NCBI RefSeq assembly: GCF_019097595.1 | Contig: NC_080717.1 | Coordinates: 4,697,501 to 4,761,500 of the forward strand | DNA from: Hemibagrus wyckioides | Lineage: Eukaryota > Chordata > Actinopteri > Siluriformes > Bagridae | Direction: 5' to 3' | DNA length: 64,000 bases | Shown: piece after piece, positions 26,749 through 37,980 of the stretch | Layout: each line of letters starts with the position of its first letter | How positions within the stretch are numbered: position 1 is the stretch's first letter | The notes under the pieces: model-generated | What the model saw: only the letters and a program-made list of their open reading frames with translations | What the model was told of the DNA's origin: nothing | The model's database searches: none | Program-made: the position numbers and the translations under genes

Positions 26749-26890
26749 TTTGATTGTGTGTGTGTGAGAGAGAGATTTGATTGTGTGTGTGTGTGTGTGT
26801 ATGTGAGAGTGAGAGAGAGATTTGATTGTGTGTGTGTGTGTGTGAGAGAGAGATTTGATTGTGTGTGTGTGTGTGAGAGAGAGATTTGAT

Positions 26891-26923
<33 letters not shown>

Positions 26924-26929
26924 TTTGAT

Positions 26930-26960
<31 letters not shown>

Positions 26961-26966
26961 TTTGAT

Positions 26967-26997
<31 letters not shown>

Positions 26998-27178
26998 TTT
27001 GATTGTGTGTGTGTGTGAGAGAGAGATTTGATTGTGTGTGTGTGTGTGTGTGAGAGAGAGATTTGATTGTGTGTGTGTGTGTGAGAGAGAGATTTGATTG
27101 TGTGTGTGTGTGTGAGAGAGAGATTTGATTGTGTGTGTGTGTGAGAGAGAGATTTGATTGTGTGAGAGAGAGAGATTT

Positions 27179-27218
<40 letters not shown>

Positions 27219-27367
27219 TTTGATTGTGTGTGTGTGTGTGTGTGAGAGAGAGATTTGATTGTGTGTTTGTGTGTGTGAGAGAGAGATTTGATTGTGTGTG
27301 TGTGTGTGTGAGAGAGAGATTTGATTGTGTGTGAGAGAGATTTGATTGTGTGAGAGAGAGATTTGAT

Positions 27368-27400
<33 letters not shown>

Positions 27401-27427
27401 TTTGATTGTGTGAGAGAGAGATTTGAT

Positions 27428-27460
<33 letters not shown>

Positions 27461-27724
27461 TTTGATTGTGTGTGTGTGTGTGTGTGAGAGAGAGATTTGA
27501 TTGTGTGTGAGAGAGATTTGATTGTGTGAGAGAGAGATTTGATTGTGTGTGTGTGTGAGAGAGAGATAGTTGATTGTGTGTGAGAGAGATTTGATTGTGT
27601 GAGAGAGAGATTTGATTGTGTGTGTGTGTGTGTGTGAGAGAGATTTGATTGTGTGTGTGTGTGTGAGAGAGAGAGATTTGATTGTGTGTGAGAGAGATTT
27701 GATTGTGTGTGAGAGAGATTTGAT

Positions 27725-27757
<33 letters not shown>

Positions 27758-27763
27758 TTTTAT

Positions 27764-27805
<42 letters not shown>

Positions 27806-27860
27806 TTGATTGTGTGTGTGTGTGAGAGAGAGATTTGATTGTGTGTAAGAGAGATTTGAT

Positions 27861-27911
<51 letters not shown>

Positions 27912-27913
27912 AT

Positions 27914-27944
<31 letters not shown>

Positions 27945-28411
27945 TTTGATTGTGTGTGAGAGAGATTTGATTGTGTGTGTGTGTGTGAGAGAGAGAGATT
28001 TGATTGTGTGTGTGTGAGAGAGAGAGAGAGATTTGATTGTGTGTGAGAGAGATTTGATTGTGTGTGTGTGTGTGTGAGAGAGAGAGATTTGATTGTGTGT
28101 GAGAGAGATTTGATTGTGTGTGTGTGTGTGTGTGTGTGAGAGTGAGAGAGAGATTTGATTGTGTGTGTGTGTGTGAGAGAGATTTGATTGTGTGTGTGTG
28201 TGTGAGAGAGAGATTTGATTGTGTGTGTGTGAGAGAGAGAGATTTGATTGTGTGTGTGTGTGAGAGAGATTTGATTGTGTTTGTGTGTGTGTGTGTGAGA
28301 GAGAGATTTGATTTTGTGTGTGTGTGTGTGAGAGAGAGATTTGATTTTGTGTGTGTGAGTGTGTGAGAGAGAGATTTGATTGTGTGTGTGTGTGTGAGAG
28401 AGAGATTTGAT

Positions 28412-28444
<33 letters not shown>

Positions 28445-28670
28445 TTTGATTGTGTGTGTGAGAGAGAGATTTGATTGTGTGTGTGTGTGAGAGAGAGATT
28501 TGATTGTGTGTGTGTGTGTGAGAGAGAGATTTGATTGTGTGAGAGAGAAATTTGATTGTGTGTGTGTGTGTGAGAGAGAGATTTGATTTTGTGTGTGTGT
28601 GTGTGAGAGAGATTTGATTGTGTGTGTGTGTGTGAGAGAGAGATTTGATTGTGTGAGAGAGAAATTTGAT

Positions 28671-28703
<33 letters not shown>

Positions 28704-28991
28704 TTTGATTGTGTGTGTGTGTGTGAGAGAGAGATTTGATTGTGTGTGTGTGTGAGAGAGAGATTTGATTGTGTGTGTGTGTGAGAGAGAGATTTGATTG
28801 TGTGTGTGTGTGTGTGTGAGAGAGAGATTTGATTGTGTGTGTGAGAGAGAGATTTGATTGTGTGTGTGTGTGAGAGAGAGATTTGATTGTGTGAGAGAGC
28901 AATTTGATTGTGTGTGTGTGTGAGAGAGAGAGATTTGATTGTGTGAGAGAAAAATTTGATTGTGTGTGTGTGTGTGAGAGAGAGATTTGAT

Positions 28992-29024
<33 letters not shown>

Positions 29025-29142
29025 TTTGATTGTGTGAGAGAGAGATTTGATTGTGTGTGTGTGTGTGAGAGAGAGAGAGATTTGATTGTGTGTGTGTGTG
29101 TGTGAGAGAGAGAGATTTGATTGTGTGAGAGAGAGATTTGAT

Positions 29143-29173
<31 letters not shown>

Positions 29174-29302
29174 TTTGATTGTGTGAGAGAGAGATTTGAT
29201 TGTGTGTGTGTGTGTGTGAGAGAGAGATTTGATTGTGTGTGAGAGAGAGATTTGATTGTGTGTGAGAGAGAGATTTGATTGTGTGTGAGAGAGAGATTTG
29301 AT

Positions 29303-29335
<33 letters not shown>

Positions 29336-29521
29336 TTTGATTGTGTGAGAGAGAGAGATTTGATTGTGTGTGAGAGAGAGATTTGATTGTGTGTGTGTGT
29401 GTGTGTGTGAGAGAGATTTGATTGTGTGAGAGAGAGATTTGATTGTGTGTGTGTGTGTGTGTGAGAGAGAGATTTGATTGTGTGTGAGAGAGAGATTTGA
29501 TTGTGTGTGAGAGAGAGATTT

Positions 29522-29561
<40 letters not shown>

Positions 29562-29588
29562 TTTGATTGTGTGAGAGAGAGATTTGAT

Positions 29589-29621
<33 letters not shown>

Positions 29622-29650
29622 TTTGATTGTGTGTGAGAGAGAGATTTGAT

Positions 29651-29683
<33 letters not shown>

Positions 29684-32600
29684 TTTGATTGTGTGAGAGA
29701 GAGAGATTTGATTGTGTGTGTAAGAGGTTTGTATATAAGTCTATAACCCGTAACATCATTCTCTCATCCTCACCATTGTTGTCTGTAATAATTCCGTTCA
29801 CTCCTCGTTGAATGAGCTCCGCCCACACCTCACCGCTCTCTCCTCCCTCTCCTCCCAACCCCCACACCACTCCTTTATCAGGGTCCCAGTGCACACCATG
29901 TTTCTCTCCATCCGAGTCTGTGGGATTCAGAGTGGAGAGCGGCTGGGGGAAACCGTTCTGCAGAGACAGATCCTTAAACAGCCAAAACTGAGAACCTGAA
30001 AACACACCATGGCCCTGGATTACTGAGAATAATACACACTGTACACATAACTATATAAAGTATTACTAGTGTGAGTGTAAGAGTGTGTTAGAAAAGCCTA
30101 TGAAAGCACCATATGGACACTTGGAGAAACTGACCACTAATGAAGATGATGGCGTGATCCTCATGCCTCTCCAGTACGGCCCTCAGAGGGGGCAGAGATG
30201 TGGGCAGAGCGGCCCAGAGTTTCCGCACGGACACGGCTTTTCGAGACACCAGACCTCCGCGGTTCACCCTCCACATACTCAGACCTGAGAACAGATTCCA
30301 TTTGTACTGAATTTATATTTATAACTTATCCATAAAATTTAATCTACTTTAAAAAAAGTCTTTCTTACATCATCAGATCAATATCAGTATCAGATCCTGG
30401 AACTTTACCTTTGAAGAAAAACGTTTCTCCTCGGATTTTTGCAACCGCATCGAAACTGGTGTTGCAGCGATCCACAGAAGGACTGGTTTTAAAGAGAGGA
30501 GGAGTTATCAACACCAACAACCAATCAGATACTGTATATATCAAGGGCTTCCACTACTCCAGCATGAACGTCCATCATACCTGTCCAGGTGAAGGTGTGT
30601 GTGTCGGTTCATGTGTATGAGTCTGTGTGGATGTTTCAATTTGGCTTCTGCCTCTGGAGGAGGACTGACTGTCTGTAGTTGGTCACCCCTCTTACCTAAA
30701 CAAAGTAGATTATATTAAACATACAGTGTGTAGAATTTAATGAATATATCAGCATCAGTTAAATCATTACATACATAAAAAAAGAAGAACGTATGGATGG
30801 ATGGATGGATGGATGGATGGATGGATGAATTTCTGGATATATTGTTGCATAGATGGAGAGCTGGATGTATGGATTGAATGACTGATGGACAGATGGCTAA
30901 AGGACTAAGTGGATTGACTGATGGATGGATGGATGGATGGATGGATGGATAAATGGATGTATGGACAGATGGGCAGACAAGCAGGAAGAAAGAAGATGAC
31001 AGACAGATAGGAATAGATGGCTGGATTGATAGGTCAATAGATTTACCAATAAAGTGATTCATAGATTGATGGATGAATGAATGCTTTTATAAATGGACTT
31101 ACAAATGGGTGGATGGATAGATGGATGGATGGATGGATGGATGGATGAATGAGTGTATTGATCTATTGCTAAACTGATGGATAAATGGATTGATCAGTCA
31201 ACTGGTTGATTGGTGGAAATATAGATGGGTGGATTGATTGATATATTGATTTGATTGGAGTGGATGGACAGTTGGATCGTTTAATGGATGGATGAGTGGA
31301 TGGATGGATAGATAGATGGATGGATGAATTGACTGATAAATTGGTGGATAAATAGATTGATTGGTCACCTGGTGATTGATAGAAATATAGATGGATGGAT
31401 TGATTGATAAATTGATTTGATTGATGGGTGGCTGGATGAATGGATGGATGGATGGATAGATGGATAGGTGGATGGATGGATGGATGGATGGATGGATGAA
31501 GAGGCAGCTGGATGGATGAATGGGTGGATGGATGGATGGGCGGATGGATGGATGGATGGATAAATTGATGGATAAACAGATAGATTGGTCACCGGGTGAT
31601 TGATGGAAATATAGATATCATGATTGATGGTGGTTTGATTACAATGGATGGACAGATAGATTGATGGATGGATGAATAAATTTTTGGTGTAATCTAATGG
31701 GTGTTACCATAGAGAGCTGTGATGTGCTCTCGGTCAGGAGATCCCAGGCTGAAGTGGAGCGGGTCTCCCAGGGGCCCTTGGTAATACGGCCTCATAACAG
31801 ACCCCCGTGCTGAGGAGTGGGAGAGTCCGAGAGCATGGCCGAGCTCGTGCACCAGCACCGTGAATGCATCCGTGCCTTCAGAGGCTGCAGGCACATAAAG
31901 CACAGTTTTCAGTGAAGAAATTAAACTAAGAAATTTGGGTGTGTGTTTGTGTGTGTCACCTGGCTGTCTGAATGCCCACTCCTCCTCTGCATCCAAATGA
32001 ACTTCACCAGCCCTGTCCGGGTCCGAAGGAAAGAAGGCGTGGCCAACGGCTCCACCCGCTCCATCAAAAGGATATTCATCACCATGTGAACCATACAAGA
32101 AATCAATCAGGAGATCCGCCCCATCTGGTCCTCCAACCTGTCAGATTGTAGGCACAGTGTAATGAAGAGGGAGTTGTTTATGAGGTCATTGTTCCTGAAT
32201 GTACAGATCTACCCATAATCATTTCATATCAATCTGAAATTTGTGCACAGTAGTGCAGGATCAAACATCTGACCTCGTGAAATTCAAGAGCTGTTGGTTC
32301 TGCCCACACTTTCAGAGCGTAGAAGACCAGAGAACGAAACATTTCATTCGACAAAGCAGAGGAAGTGGGGTATGTACGCAATCTGAGAGCAAGAGAGAGA
32401 GAGAGAGAGAGATAAAGTCCTGATCCAAGGCAAGAAGATTTTTAAAGCGTTTCTGACACAAACCTCCAGTTGATGTTTCTCTGAGCCCAGCTCAAGACAT
32501 CTCTCTTCACCCTCTGGCCTTGAAGTTCACTATCTGAGTCTGACTCATTGATCTGGCCTCTGCCTTCAGCATCAGGAAGTGAACAGCGAGGAGTCTGCAT

Positions 32601-33055
32601 CAGTCTCAGTGTCTCCACATCTGTACAAGAGAGAGATGGAGTCAGAGGATGAAGACAGACACTGCTAAGAGGTTGAACAATGAGGTGGAACAGAAAGGTT
32701 TGTGTTTCCTACCCAGTTCTCCAGTATCATGTAATCCAGCAAATCTCTGCATGGCCTTCAGAGCATGTGTGACTGCAGTCCAGGCCTGAAGTTGACCAGT
32801 GGATGGGTCAGGAGGAGGCAGGTAGCCATACTTCATAAGCCAGTCCTGTTCAAGCACCAGAAGAGCATTATTTAAGGTTTTTATAATTGTTTTTATATTT
32901 AATTGGATCATATTGGATTTTTCATTAGGGATGGATTGATGTATTGTGTGTGTATTTGTGTGCTATTGCAGCAGAGGACATTGGAGTACTAGACAAAGAT
33001 TTATCATTCAGCATACATCAACAATTAAATATTCTGTGTTTATTTATCTTTCTAT

Positions 33056-33122
<67 letters not shown>

Positions 33123-33337
33123 TTCATTTCCTCAACTGTTGCACCTAATTTGAAATATTGATTTATTTTTACAGTGCAGAGTCTCACCACTAGCCTTGCG
33201 CTTTCATCCACTGTGGGCGTAACAGGGGGAGGGGTTTCCGGTGTTAATGAGACAATGGGCGGGGACAGTGGAACAGACACCGCCCACTTGTATCCACACA
33301 GGCTGAACGTAAGCACTGTCCACTGTAGCACCTTCAT
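8784..33337 (-). CDS. mmp25: mmp25-like GPI-type membrane matrix metalloproteinase, complete, 11 coding exons
   Basis: Zinc endopeptidase acting at the cell surface. Exons (5' to 3'): 33337-33188, 32845-32713, 32620-32464, 32382-32274, 32137-31960, 31884-31708, 30695-30581, 30482-30409, 30284-30135, 29995-29774, 9151-8784. They total 1,833 nt (610 residues), and all phases agree. Visible parts: signal peptide 1 to ~22; propeptide with cysteine switch PRCSLPD (Cys107); furin site RVKR (131-134); catalytic domain with [11 protein letters not shown] (zinc ligands His255, His259, His265) and Met-turn Met273; His-rich hinge ~302-339; four hemopexin repeats closed by Cys346 and Cys524; then a CPC motif and a hydrophobic C-terminal tail expected to be replaced by a GPI anchor. 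The MT-loop of transmembrane MT-MMPs is absent. [17 protein letters not shown] and WLNCP favour MMP25 over MMP17. An ATG five codons upstream (33352) is in frame, but Met at 33337 has the better context (A at -3). Intron 10 is extraordinary (20.6 kb of tandem repeat); the other introns run from 75 bp to 1 kb. Confidence 0.92.
9186..23399. repeat. Giant intronic tandem array, compartment A (TTTAGATT/TTATGATT/TTTTGATT cores)
   Basis: About 14.2 kb of back-to-back units of roughly 18-26 bp: an 8-base core (mostly TTTAGATT, also TTATGATT and TTTTGATT), a short GT run and a short GA run. Unit length varies in 2-bp steps through the GT and GA tracts. By division this is on the order of 650 units (estimate, not counted). 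Rare variant units recur at fixed spacings, so whole kilobase blocks have been duplicated. It begins about 35 bp from the acceptor of the last mmp25 exon. It contains no unique insert or transposon that I can see. Confidence 0.97.
23400..29726. repeat. Giant intronic tandem array, compartment B (ATTTGATT core, long GT runs)
   Basis: About 6.3 kb continuing directly from compartment A, but nearly all units have the core ATTTGATT, longer GT tracts (often 12-30 bp) and GA tracts of 4-20 bp. Variant units (GTATGTGAGAGTGAG, ATTTTATTGTG, GTGTAAGAGAG) recur, which shows internal duplication. It ends about 47 bp from the donor of mmp25 exon 10. On the mmp25 sense strand the core reads AATCAAAT and has no stop in any frame. 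This explains the very long open frames across it; they are not evidence of a gene. Confidence 0.97.
30790..31680. repeat. Degenerate (TGGA)n array filling mmp25 intron 6
   Basis: About 0.9 kb of imperfect TGGA tetranucleotides, with runs of up to about ten exact copies broken by TGAT, AAAT and similar variants. It occupies most of the 1,012 bp intron between the last catalytic-domain exon and the hinge exon. Frames reading Pro-Ser-Ile-His repeats over it are compositional. Confidence 0.9.
33048..33124. repeat. (TTTA)n microsatellite in mmp25 intron 1
   Basis: A nearly perfect TTTA run of about 75 bp inside the 342 bp first intron of the mmp25-like gene. Confidence 0.9.
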
Positions 33338-33352
33338 ACTGATGACATGCAA

Positions 33353-35287
33353 AACATTAAAGACGAAGGAAAAGCTTCGTCCTCATCCAGGAGGAAATGT
33401 TTTGATTTCCATCTTCAGCGGATCAGGGGATGAGGAACAACCAGGAACGTCTGCAGACTGGAGAATAGATGAAAATATCGCAAAATATTACACCACTTAT
33501 ATACTTTTACACATTTTAGCCCATGCTTTTCTAATAAAGTGCTAATAAACTCGGGCAAATATACGGTAAGTTACTATGAATTAGTTATAATGTTTGACTC
33601 AGTTATGATTGGTTAAATTTTAATGTATTAGATTCACATAGATTTCCATGGTGAATACTTCATATAATCCAAGAAACCGAATAAAAACGTGATTATTTTG
33701 CAAAGGATAAGACATAACACATTATTTACGTGAGTTTAGGTTTATTTCATGTAATATTTGTATAAGAAGACATTTATTTTCTTGAATTTAACTTTAACTG
33801 ATGGTTAACTTGAGCTGAATGCTTAAGCGATCACCAGGTGCAGTTCCTCCTCTGACCACTAGAGGGACTCTCACGTTTTTGAACTACTTTTGTCGTCTGT
33901 TTCATTTCCTCCATTAATCATTGAGCACGTTATTTATTTATTTTTTTTTATATTTAAATCTTGTTTGCTAAAGCATTAAGTTTCTGTATTCATGTTTGTG
34001 GTCAGATTTCGATTACTGTTAGTAATGTTTCCTAGCTTATCTTTCCCAAGCCTCTCTTAGCCATAACCCTGTTCCCTTAAGTCTTAGTTTGTCTGGTTTT
34101 CCTTCTGTTGTGTTTCCAATTTGTGTCTGAGTTAATAACAGGTTATAAACTCGCATCCCTCTTTACACGACCCATTACACGACATTATATCGATATTAGT
34201 AAATGCTGATTTAACGTCTATGGAAGGAGTCTCCAGTGTCAGCGTTAGGTAACACTTACCTAAAGTTGTCTGATACGGGAAAGTCTTGTGCACTTTAACA
34301 TGGAATTTTATGATATAGACATGATTTTATTTAATTCAATACAGAGGAAACAAACAAACAAAAAAAACGGCTGGGGAGGAAGAACGTTCCAGAACATGTA
34401 TCTATATAGAGGTAGAAAATGATGAATTATAAATGATCACCAATAATAATCCCCTTTGAGCTTCATCACACCATCCTACTGTTGATTGTTTTCCTTGAAC
34501 AGAGAACCCCTGAGTGTTTTATTTCTTTGTATATTGTTCACCTCTAACACACATAAGACGTATTATATGTGCTGATAAAACTTCTTGTAGAATGAATACA
34601 CACACACACACAGAGCCAAAGCTAAATTGAGGACTAGTTAAAGAATAACTCCGATCACACATCAGTCAAACTACAAATAAAACAACTTCCCCGGAAAAAG
34701 ATATTTAAAAATTCAACAACAGTGTCTTTGTGCCTCCACACCTTGTTCTTTTCACCCTGCCCTCTTCCGACCCTCTCAGAGGGGAGCTTTTCTACTTCAT
34801 CTCCCTCATTCCATAACTGTCTCTTTTCACCCAGCCGCTCTCAGCCTCTTTTCATCCGCCCGCTCTCTCCCTTAATGAAATGACACCCAGTAATTTAATT
34901 AAATCCTCACATCCTACAAGCCTCTCAGTGCCCCTTACACCATGATGACCACTCTAAATTAAATCCACTGCCTACGCCTCTCTTCTTCTGTCCTCTGGTT
35001 TTCAATCATGCAAATCCAGCCGTCTTCCATCCACTTACTCATTTTTACAAGCACAACTTCCCGGCAGCAAAGACGACCATTTTTTATGGGATTAGTCACG
35101 TATATATATGAGTTATGAGTTTTTTACGTAAACATGCACTTGTTATTATTCACGTATATTATATATTTAGGGTTCCAAAACTCAAGGAATTCAATCTGCT
35201 AAGCATTTCGGGGTTACTTCCTTATTGTTTCTCTGACTTTTGCGTTGCTTATTCGAGTGCTCCTTGGATCACCGATTGGTCGTCGCT
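33353..35287. other. 5' flank of the mmp25-like gene, no gene seen
   Basis: Mostly AT-rich with no credible coding exon, RNA gene or clear TATA element. The mmp25 promoter and any 5' UTR exon should lie at its left end. Around 34.45-34.55 kb there is a piece of a dispersed repeat (GTGTTTTATTTCTTTG and relatives) seen again near 50.28 and 58.98 kb. Confidence 0.5.
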
Positions 35288-35289
35288 TA

Positions 35290-35695
<406 letters not shown>

Positions 35696-35884
35696 CAGAA
35701 GTTATTTATTATTATATACTTAAAATATAAAAATGTTTAACCGTCATAACCTTCATTTCCAAAGTCAAATGAAGTGGAACAGGTGTCAAAAAAAGTTATC
35801 AAGAAGGTAAAAATAAAGAAGTCTTGCTACCAGATCCTTCTATCTTCCAGTGCTTAAAGTATTGACATTATAGTTATTTATACC

Positions 35885-35952
35885 ACTGGTTAATTTCTTG
35901 AATCTGATTGGCCAGAAAGTGTTAATGAATTCTCTATAACAGCAGTTCTTTC
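35885..35952. repeat. Dispersed repeat carrying a CCAAT-type box
   Basis: Contains GAATCTGATTGGCCAGAAAG followed by TTAATGAATTCTCTATAAC. The same arrangement (on either strand) recurs near 38.55, 49.89, 61.75, 61.80 and 63.58 kb, each with ATTGG/CCAAT next to TTAAT and TATAACAG. The family was not named. Confidence 0.55.
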
Positions 35953-36566
35953 CAACTGCAAAGCACATATATATATATATATATATACAGGAACTTGTAT
36001 TAATTGCAAGAAGGACAGTTTACATGATCTAAGGTTAAATGAAATGGTCAGTGTCAGCTCTTACAGCATAACAGTCAGAGAGAAAGCTGTTTTTAATGAC
36101 TGGGAAAGTCATCACGATGGAGGATGATGTGCTTTCCAGTTTCTCGGTGACATGAAAAGCTGTTTTGTTCACTTGATGTGAGAGAAAAGAAGAGAAGCCA
36201 CTGAGAGAATGTTTTTTTTTTACGGCTGCTTTAATGTATGTCAGTGATAATAATTGGAGGAGTGAGCATTGCAGGAACAGGAAAGATAACAATACCTGAA
36301 CATGAAGAGCAATAATAACGACTGTCTTTAATCGCTGGTGAAGTATCAGGGGAATAAAACATTGTGTATGATGCACTGATGTAGAAAAATAATCAACATC
36401 ATGTTGGTGTGATCTGAGATGATACGAATAACGTCCTATGTCCTGAAGTGTTCATTAACATACTTAGTTTTCCATTAAAGGAGACATAAGACGCAGGAGG
36501 AAAACTAGTTTATTATTTATAATAAATAATAATTCTTCTTAATTATGAAGAAGCCAAGTTTTATGA

Positions 36567-36656
36567 AGATAAGATAAGATAAGATAAGATAAGATAAGAT
36601 AAGATAAGATAAGATAAGATAAGATAAGATAAGATAAGATAAGATAAGATAAGATA

Positions 36657-36686
<30 letters not shown>
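36567..36686. repeat. (GATAA)n pentanucleotide microsatellite
   Basis: About 24 uninterrupted copies of GATAA, followed directly by GATTGACCTTTATTCGTCCC and CCAGTGGGGAAGTTTCC, a dispersed retroelement-tail sequence common in fish. The microsatellite probably grew from the tail of that element. Confidence 0.9.
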
Positions 36687-36687
<1 letters not shown>

Positions 36688-37369
36688 ATTGACCTTTATT
36701 CGTCCCCCAGTGGGGAAGTTTCCATGTTAAAGCAGCAAGAAAAAAAGGAAAAATGTGCAAATATAAGCTTAAAAAAATCTATATAAATATATATATATAA
36801 ATATATAAACAGAAGAAAATAAAATAATAATAATAATTTCACCAACAAACAAACAAACAATTACACATCTTAAATTGCACAAAATTACAATTATTAATTA
36901 CACAAATTAATTAAAAAAATTATTCTTTATACAAATTTCCAGCCTGTCGTTTGTTAAAAATGTAAAGTATTCAAGCAGTTTAGGAACAATAATAACATAA
37001 GAACAATAATAACAATATTACACACGTTTAAAAGAAAATAAATCCAGCATTTAGACGTTCCACCACGTTTATTTTTCCTCATCTGAAAGTTTTAAAGAAG
37101 GAAAATAACATGCACTGATGATAAATCCCATGAAGCAGACAGAAGCAAGCTCTTACCTTCTCTCTGTCCTTAAAACTCTCAGGCTTTTCTCTTGAGTTGG
37201 CTCTCCCACTCTGTCCTTCACTCCCTCCTTCTCTGTCTCTCTGAACAGATGTGTCCCTCTCATCTCCTGAGCTCTCCTCCTCCTCCTCTCTCACCACCAC
37301 CCAGATAACACAATAGTCCCTTAAACACCCCCAAAAACAGGCTGCCCCGCCCCAGCTGAACACACTGGG

Positions 37370-37980
37370 CAGCTGTGTGTGTGTGTGCACGCGTGAATTT
37401 ATGCACATATGTGTGTGTATGTTTGTGTGTGTCTGTGTGTACATGTGTGTGTGTGTGTGTGTGTGCATGTGTTTGTGTAATTGTGTTTGTACATGTGTAT
37501 GTCTGTGTGTGTTTATATGTGTGATTGTTTTTGTGCATGTGTGTGCATGTGTGTGTTTGTGCATGTATGTCAGTTTATGTGTGCATGTGTGTGTGTGTAT
37601 GTGTATGTACATGTGCATGTGTGTGTATGTGAGTGTATATGTGTGCGTGTGATTGTACTTGTGTGTGTGTGAGTGAGTGTACGTGTGTGAGTGCATGTGT
37701 GTATGTGTCTGTGTGTGTGTGTGAGTGAGTGAATGTGTGTATGTTAGTGTTTTTTTTTAGTGTAGTGTGTGCATATGTGTATGTGCATGTCCATAAATAT
37801 GTGTGTGTGTGTGTGTGTGCATATGTGTATGTGCATGTCCATAAATATGTGTGTGTGTGTGTGTGTGCATATGTGTATGTGCATGTCCATAAATGTGTGT
37901 GTGTGTGCGCACGTTCATGTGCATATATGTGTGTGCACGCTCATGTGCATATATGTGTGTGTGTGTGTGTGTGTAAATAT
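37370..37980. repeat. GT-rich minisatellite with a 48 bp unit
   Basis: Long imperfect GT/GC/AT alternating tract. Within it, a 48 bp unit starting GCATATGTGTATGTGCATG and containing CCATAAAT occurs three times, at about 37771, 37819 and 37867. Long Cys/Val or His/Thr frames on both strands are compositional. Confidence 0.8.

Noticed and set aside
9186..29726. CRISPR-like array
   Set aside because: Units of about 20-30 bp follow each other with no unique spacers, and the context is a eukaryotic intron.
9186..29726. Centromeric or telomeric satellite
   Set aside because: There is no TTAGGG motif and no long monomer. The array lies inside a gene with correctly phased exons on both sides, so a centromere is unlikely; interstitial minisatellite is the simpler reading.
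23382..30005. A 2,207-residue open frame and a 380-residue frame across the array
   Set aside because: Only the first ~75 codons (29995-29774) are real coding sequence (mmp25 exon 10). The rest is the tandem array, whose core lacks stops in all sense frames; a good donor ends the exon at 29774.
30715..31592. Pro-Ser-Ile-His repeat proteins
   Set aside because: They arise from the TGGA tetranucleotide array in mmp25 intron 6.
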